Shown here piece by piece: positions 58,465-62,000 of a stretch of DNA of 62,000 bases. Numbering within the stretch: position 1 is the stretch's first letter; every line of letters starts with the position of its first letter. The DNA comes from Cryptomeria japonica. Its lineage: Eukaryota > Streptophyta > Pinopsida > Cupressales > Cupressaceae. Location of the stretch: the NCBI RefSeq assembly GCF_030272615.1, contig NC_081406.1, positions 234,414,396 through 234,476,395 of the forward strand, in the 5' to 3' direction. Under the pieces are notes generated by a model that was given only the letters and a program-made list of their open reading frames with translations, ran no database searches and was not told the origin of the DNA. The translations under genes were made by a program, and so were the position numbers.

Positions 58465-59677
58465 TGTTGGCATTTGGAAGAATTGATTATGTGTTACATT
58501 GATTTTTGCCATTGATGTCAACACTATCTTCTTTGGTTTCGGTAGAGTGGTTGGACTTTGATGATGATCAGGAGATTTATCTCTAGTATATTTTGATTGG
58601 TGGAATTGGTTTGGTTCGATCATTCATGTTTTTCAGATATTTGTCACATTCAATTGGTTAAGAATTTGGTGATCTGGAAGCTATCATATGTTCTAGTAAG
58701 CCTTTTGGTTACCCATAAGGGTTCTACTGGCAGATCTTCATTGAAGATATTTTGATGGCTTCAATAAGTTGTGTTGGTGCGGCTTCTAGAAGGTTTTCAA
58801 GATGCTAGTGATTATTGTGTTCATGTTCCAGTTGATTGGCGGTATTTCATTTGGCTTATGGCAAACTATTTTAGATCTAGTCTTATTCTACTGGGTTATG
58901 GACCAGTTTATGTAACATGTTGGTGGATGCTCCCAATGCATTACCGATTAGATTTATTGTTTGGTTAATGTTGTTTCAGTCTTAGGAAAACTTGGATTAT
59001 CATTGGTTTGTGGTTTTATGTAATGGATTTATTGTACTATCTTTTAGGTGGCCAAAATAAGTGTTTAGGTCCTAGGTTGGTATAAATATGATGTAAGATC
59101 TCTTTGTAGATTGTGGTATGTGGGTTATGGGATTATCTGTGTATGAATAAAGTTGTAATCTTATGCAGAAGGTTTGGTCGATCATAGGTGATCGAATTGG
59201 TTTTGTGAAAGAAGTTTAAGACCTCTGAAATTGAGATTAACCGAAACTATACTCATGTATAGGAGAGTCTATTCTTCCAATTCATTCTTATTTCCAGATT
59301 GTAGTCTAGATTTATTTTGTAGTCAATGAGGCTACTTTTGTGAAGAGCAGTGTGCTCTAGGCTATCGGCCTTCCTGCATGTGCAGGTCCCTTATTATAAT
59401 CACATACTTACTGCAGAAGTATCATCTGACTATGGGTAGGATTCCCACTATGGTTTTTCCCTTTACCAGGCTTTCGACGTAAAAATCTTGGTGTTATGTG
59501 GTGTGGATGCATGGTAATTAGTTTATGATTTATGCTTGTGCTTAATTGATATATCGGTTATTCCGATATTTGGTTTATGCATTCCGATAAAAGGTTTTTT
59601 GTGCTTAAAATTCCATAATCTATTAACAATTGATTCACACCCTCCCCCCTCTCATTTGTTCACCTGTTATCCTAACA
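58465..59677 (+). repeat. 3' LTR of element B
   Basis: It begins TGTTGGCATTTGGAAGAATT and ends TTATCCTAACA. It matches 37555-38774 with scattered substitutions. The minus-strand open frame 58363-58623 is a shadow. Confidence 0.9.
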
Positions 59678-59682
59678 GAGAT

Positions 59683-59837
59683 TTACTCGAGGAAGACGAC
59701 CAACATTGCTCAGATGATTATGATTATGAAAACTCTTGCCAGTCTACCAAGGGTTCATATAGTTATTGTTCTGACTCCAAGAGAGTTTAAAATCCCCCCC
59801 TCAAATGCCATGAATACTGATAGCCTCTAGAAGCCAT
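59683..59837 (-). pseudogene. LINE: first codons of the ORF1-like region
   Basis: An ATG at 59837 on the minus strand opens MASRGYQYSWHLRGGF followed by a stop, then LLESEQ and stops. It ends at the GAGAT duplication of element B, beyond which the LINE continues at 37549. The 5' end of the LINE is probably between here and about 59880. Confidence 0.5.
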
Positions 59838-59879
59838 GGTTTTTTCATGCAGTCTTCCCCCAAACGTAATCCCTCTACA

Positions 59880-61470
59880 TGACATTGTATTTTTTTACAC
59901 TGTATCTATTTGGTGAGACAACCCATCACCATATTACATTCTCTAGGACATTGGATAAAGAGAATATAGTAGAAATAGGAACTACATAATTAGCCAATTG
60001 CTAGGAAAAATTACAATAAATCGTTTTACTGAAAAAAGTAGCCAATATGGTAGGGTCTACCTTACAAATAAAGTTTTTCCAACCTAACTAGCCAACTTTC
60101 ATCACTCCAGCAAAAACAACACAAGCCTCTATTTGTTTATTATATAAAACTCTCATTGAGATAGAAACGAAGAATTGAACTAGTCCTTGATTCACACAAT
60201 CCAATCTGTTGTTTCCTTTTTTGCCTTGAATTGCATGTAAAGAATCATTCAAATTAATTTTCAAAATGCTTGGAAGAGAACACCATTGATCAAACATGTT
60301 CACCTTCTAAGACGCATTTAGAAAATAAGAAGTTGTGGAAGAAGATAAACAAGTCTATAAGATATTTCAGACTCCAAAGGGGAAAATATATATTTCAAGA
60401 GATCATTAAGTAGCAATATTTTTCTTAAGAGAATTTTTTTTTGGCTAAGCTTGAACAATAAGAAACTGGTGATATTGAAAGATCTTATAATTTCTCTCTA
60501 ACAAAATTTGTGAGTAAATAAAAAATAAGATTTGGATATCAAAAATAAACAGTTGAAACACTTATGTTGACAAACACTTCATATTTATAAAAAATAATAA
60601 TTAATGTATAGTATGAATCATAAGATTATTCCATATTCCCCACCATTATTGTAAATTTCTAAGGATATTAGAAAAAAAGATGAGCATTTTCACACAACTA
60701 CCACATAAAATAGATAGATAAATCCTAATAAAACTTCACTTTAAGAGATTATCCCAAGTAGGGAATTTATTCTAAACTAAAAGACAAATAGAAATAGTCC
60801 ACTTTGGACAGCTTAATTTGTTCCAATTTTTCTTCTACCATTTAAAATCTCTAAGCATATCATTCCTTTTCACCAAATATTGATAATCGATACTAATCGA
60901 ATAATTTCCTTTGGGATCATTAACTAAGAGAATCATATCATACTTCTCTATAGAACAACAATGCTTATTAGCAAGTATAGAAGCAATATTGGTGAAAGCT
61001 ACAAAAGATCCACATCTAGGAAAATCATTGTGAGCCTTCCAATGATATGTAATGGACCTTCCTATTTGAGATATGTCTTAAATTCTTTTAGTCCACCTTG
61101 TAGCCTAAAATTTTTGAATTTTTGGATTCAATATTAGGAAAAATGAAAGGAGTGTGGAATAAAATCTCATGACATCTTTTAAAAATGGGGCTCTATCAAC
61201 CTTATTGATAATCCAAAATAAACCTTAATTAACAATAGAACCTCACCACTAGATAAGCATAATAAATACCTAGTATATATCCTTAACACAAATACCTCCC
61301 AAGTTCTTCAAGTTAAGAATTCTAATCCATAAGTGCTCGTGACTTTTGCACCACTTGCAATAAAAGTGACTCTAAAAATTAATTCCACTTTCCTTATAGG
61401 ACCAAAAACCATGACCCCCATTAAATTTAGGAAGATATATTTGATTGCATGTAATCAAAATCTGTTGTTA
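59880..61470 (-). mobile_element. Second LINE remnant: RT end, zf-RVT and RNase H
   Basis: On the minus strand, HEHLWIRILNLKNLGGICVK (about 61340) resembles the end of a LINE RT domain. LVNDPKGNYSISIDYQYLV (about 60930) and NKFPTWDNLLK (about 60770) resemble the zf-RVT region. From 60303 the RNase H part reads SLPSILKINLNDSLHAIQGK, NKQIEACVVFAGVMKVG, then after a stop LGWKNFICKVDPTILA, where VDPT corresponds to VEGDS. The catalytic FDG is changed to LND. It is far more decayed than the large LINE and lies just upstream of it on the same strand. Confidence 0.55.
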
Positions 61471-62000
61471 AGGTTTTAAATATAGCTTAAGGTTTTAAAT
61501 TTATAGCTTAGGTAAGTATGTGGAAAGAGAATCAAATACTAAATGAAACTTTTAAACTAGATAAGATGATAAATCTATAAATATGAAAATCTTGAATGAT
61601 AGTTTGTAAGAGAATTAATTTTTCGTACAAAATACAACCTTTTAAAATTGTAAAGCTTAATCTTCATGTTAATATTATCTAGGGCTATTTTCAAATGATC
61701 TTTTAAATTACTTAAATTTAGAGGTATCCTTTAGTAACAAAATGGTAGTTTGCCAATTTTAAAATAAAAAATATATGCAATTATATGTTGGCTAGCTATA
61801 GGAGCATTAAAAAATAGATATTAGATTATTATTATTATTAAAATTTTACCCTAAATATACCAAATAAATATCTAGAATATTTTTTGAATCTAGTTTCACA
61901 AATTATCATAGCAACTCCAATTGGTGTAATATTATCATAAATTGGAGATGGGGATGCACATCGAGACCTTTTCTCAAAGATGAGCCATGAATTACATCCT
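61471..62000. other. AT-rich DNA, nothing recognised apart from a short tandem duplication
   Basis: TTAAGGTTTTAAATATAGCT and TTAAGGTTTTAAATTTATAG lie side by side at about 61468-61508. An ATT trinucleotide run is at about 61829. No gene is visible. Confidence 0.4.

Larger units (their letters stand above)
37555..59677 (+). mobile_element. Element B: Copia retrotransposon with full gag-pol, split by element E
   Basis: LTRs of 1220 and 1213 bp lie 20 kb apart, bounded by perfect 5-bp duplications (GAGAT). The B sequence is 37555-42279 plus 57372-59677, about 7.0 kb. The insertion point of E is inside pol, between reverse transcriptase and RNase H; the coding phrase runs from NWVWKM/GMEN on the left to SKQVGTP on the right. 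Domain order is Copia. The primer site TGGTATCAGAGC is present. Protein and LTR sequences are close to those of F, so the two are sister families. Confidence 0.9.
13788..59837 (-). mobile_element. L1-type plant LINE, split into six pieces by four LTR retrotransposons
   Basis: Pieces in transcription order on the minus strand are 59837-59683, 37554-35923, 30091-29663, 22255-18616 and 14393-13788; element positions between them are B, C, D and A. Domain order is ORF1-like region, AP-type endonuclease, reverse transcriptase, zinc-binding zf-RVT region and RNase H, as in plant L1 LINEs. The reading frame of the endonuclease start continues across the D insertion: VRGL lies right of D and NASNK left of it. 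The total LINE sequence is about 6.4 kb spread over 46 kb. Multiple stops and frameshifts make it inactive. The poly(A) end was not found. 12461-12991 may also belong to it. Being the host of all four insertions, it is the oldest element of the nest. Confidence 0.85.

Overview
The window looks like a repeat-dominated intergenic stretch of a large plant nuclear genome. It is AT-rich and holds no intact protein-coding gene. It contains reverse-transcriptase elements of plant type: an L1-like LINE with an RNase H domain, Copia elements primed by initiator tRNA-Met, and a Gypsy-like element with a purine-rich tract of the AAAGTGGGGG type. The only host-type gene recognised is a broken PR-10/Bet v 1-like gene. 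The density of old, nested LTR elements suggests a gymnosperm (conifer-like) genome; that is inference, and no single marker proves it.

Layout. 1-5792: a minus-strand, non-autonomous Gypsy-like LTR element. 5793-7330: A/C-rich DNA of unknown origin. 7467-7872: a plus-strand LINE RNase H remnant. 8040-8880: a decayed piece related to the internal end of Copia element A. 8881-10740: nothing recognisable. 10742-11438: a PR-10-like pseudogene (minus) with its TATA box. 12461-12991: an unidentified coding-like block (minus).

13788-59837 is one minus-strand LINE cut into six pieces by four LTR elements. These are A (14394-18615, plus, Copia-derived, gag-protease only), D (22256-29662, plus, gag plus a long unknown ORF, no pol), C (30092-35922, minus, full gag-pol Copia, decayed) and B (37555-59677, plus, full gag-pol Copia, decayed). 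B was itself entered by E (42280-57371, plus, gag-only remnant). The 3' LTR of E was entered by F (46556-55298, minus, full gag-pol Copia, decayed). F carries G (48148-49898), a solo-LTR-like insertion with perfect 5-bp target duplications. The nest LINE > B > E > F > G is five levels deep and gives a relative order of insertions. 59880-61470 is a second, older LINE remnant on the minus strand, followed by AT-rich DNA to the end.

How the parts relate. A and C share LTR and gag families, so A may have been mobilised in trans by C-like elements. B and F are sister families. D and E both lack pol and carry gag-type zinc knuckles. Nearly all coding regions are broken, mostly by stops where Trp or Gln is expected, which fits decay by cytosine deamination. 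The best candidate for something undescribed is the roughly 3.1-kb accessory ORF of element D (25177-28323).
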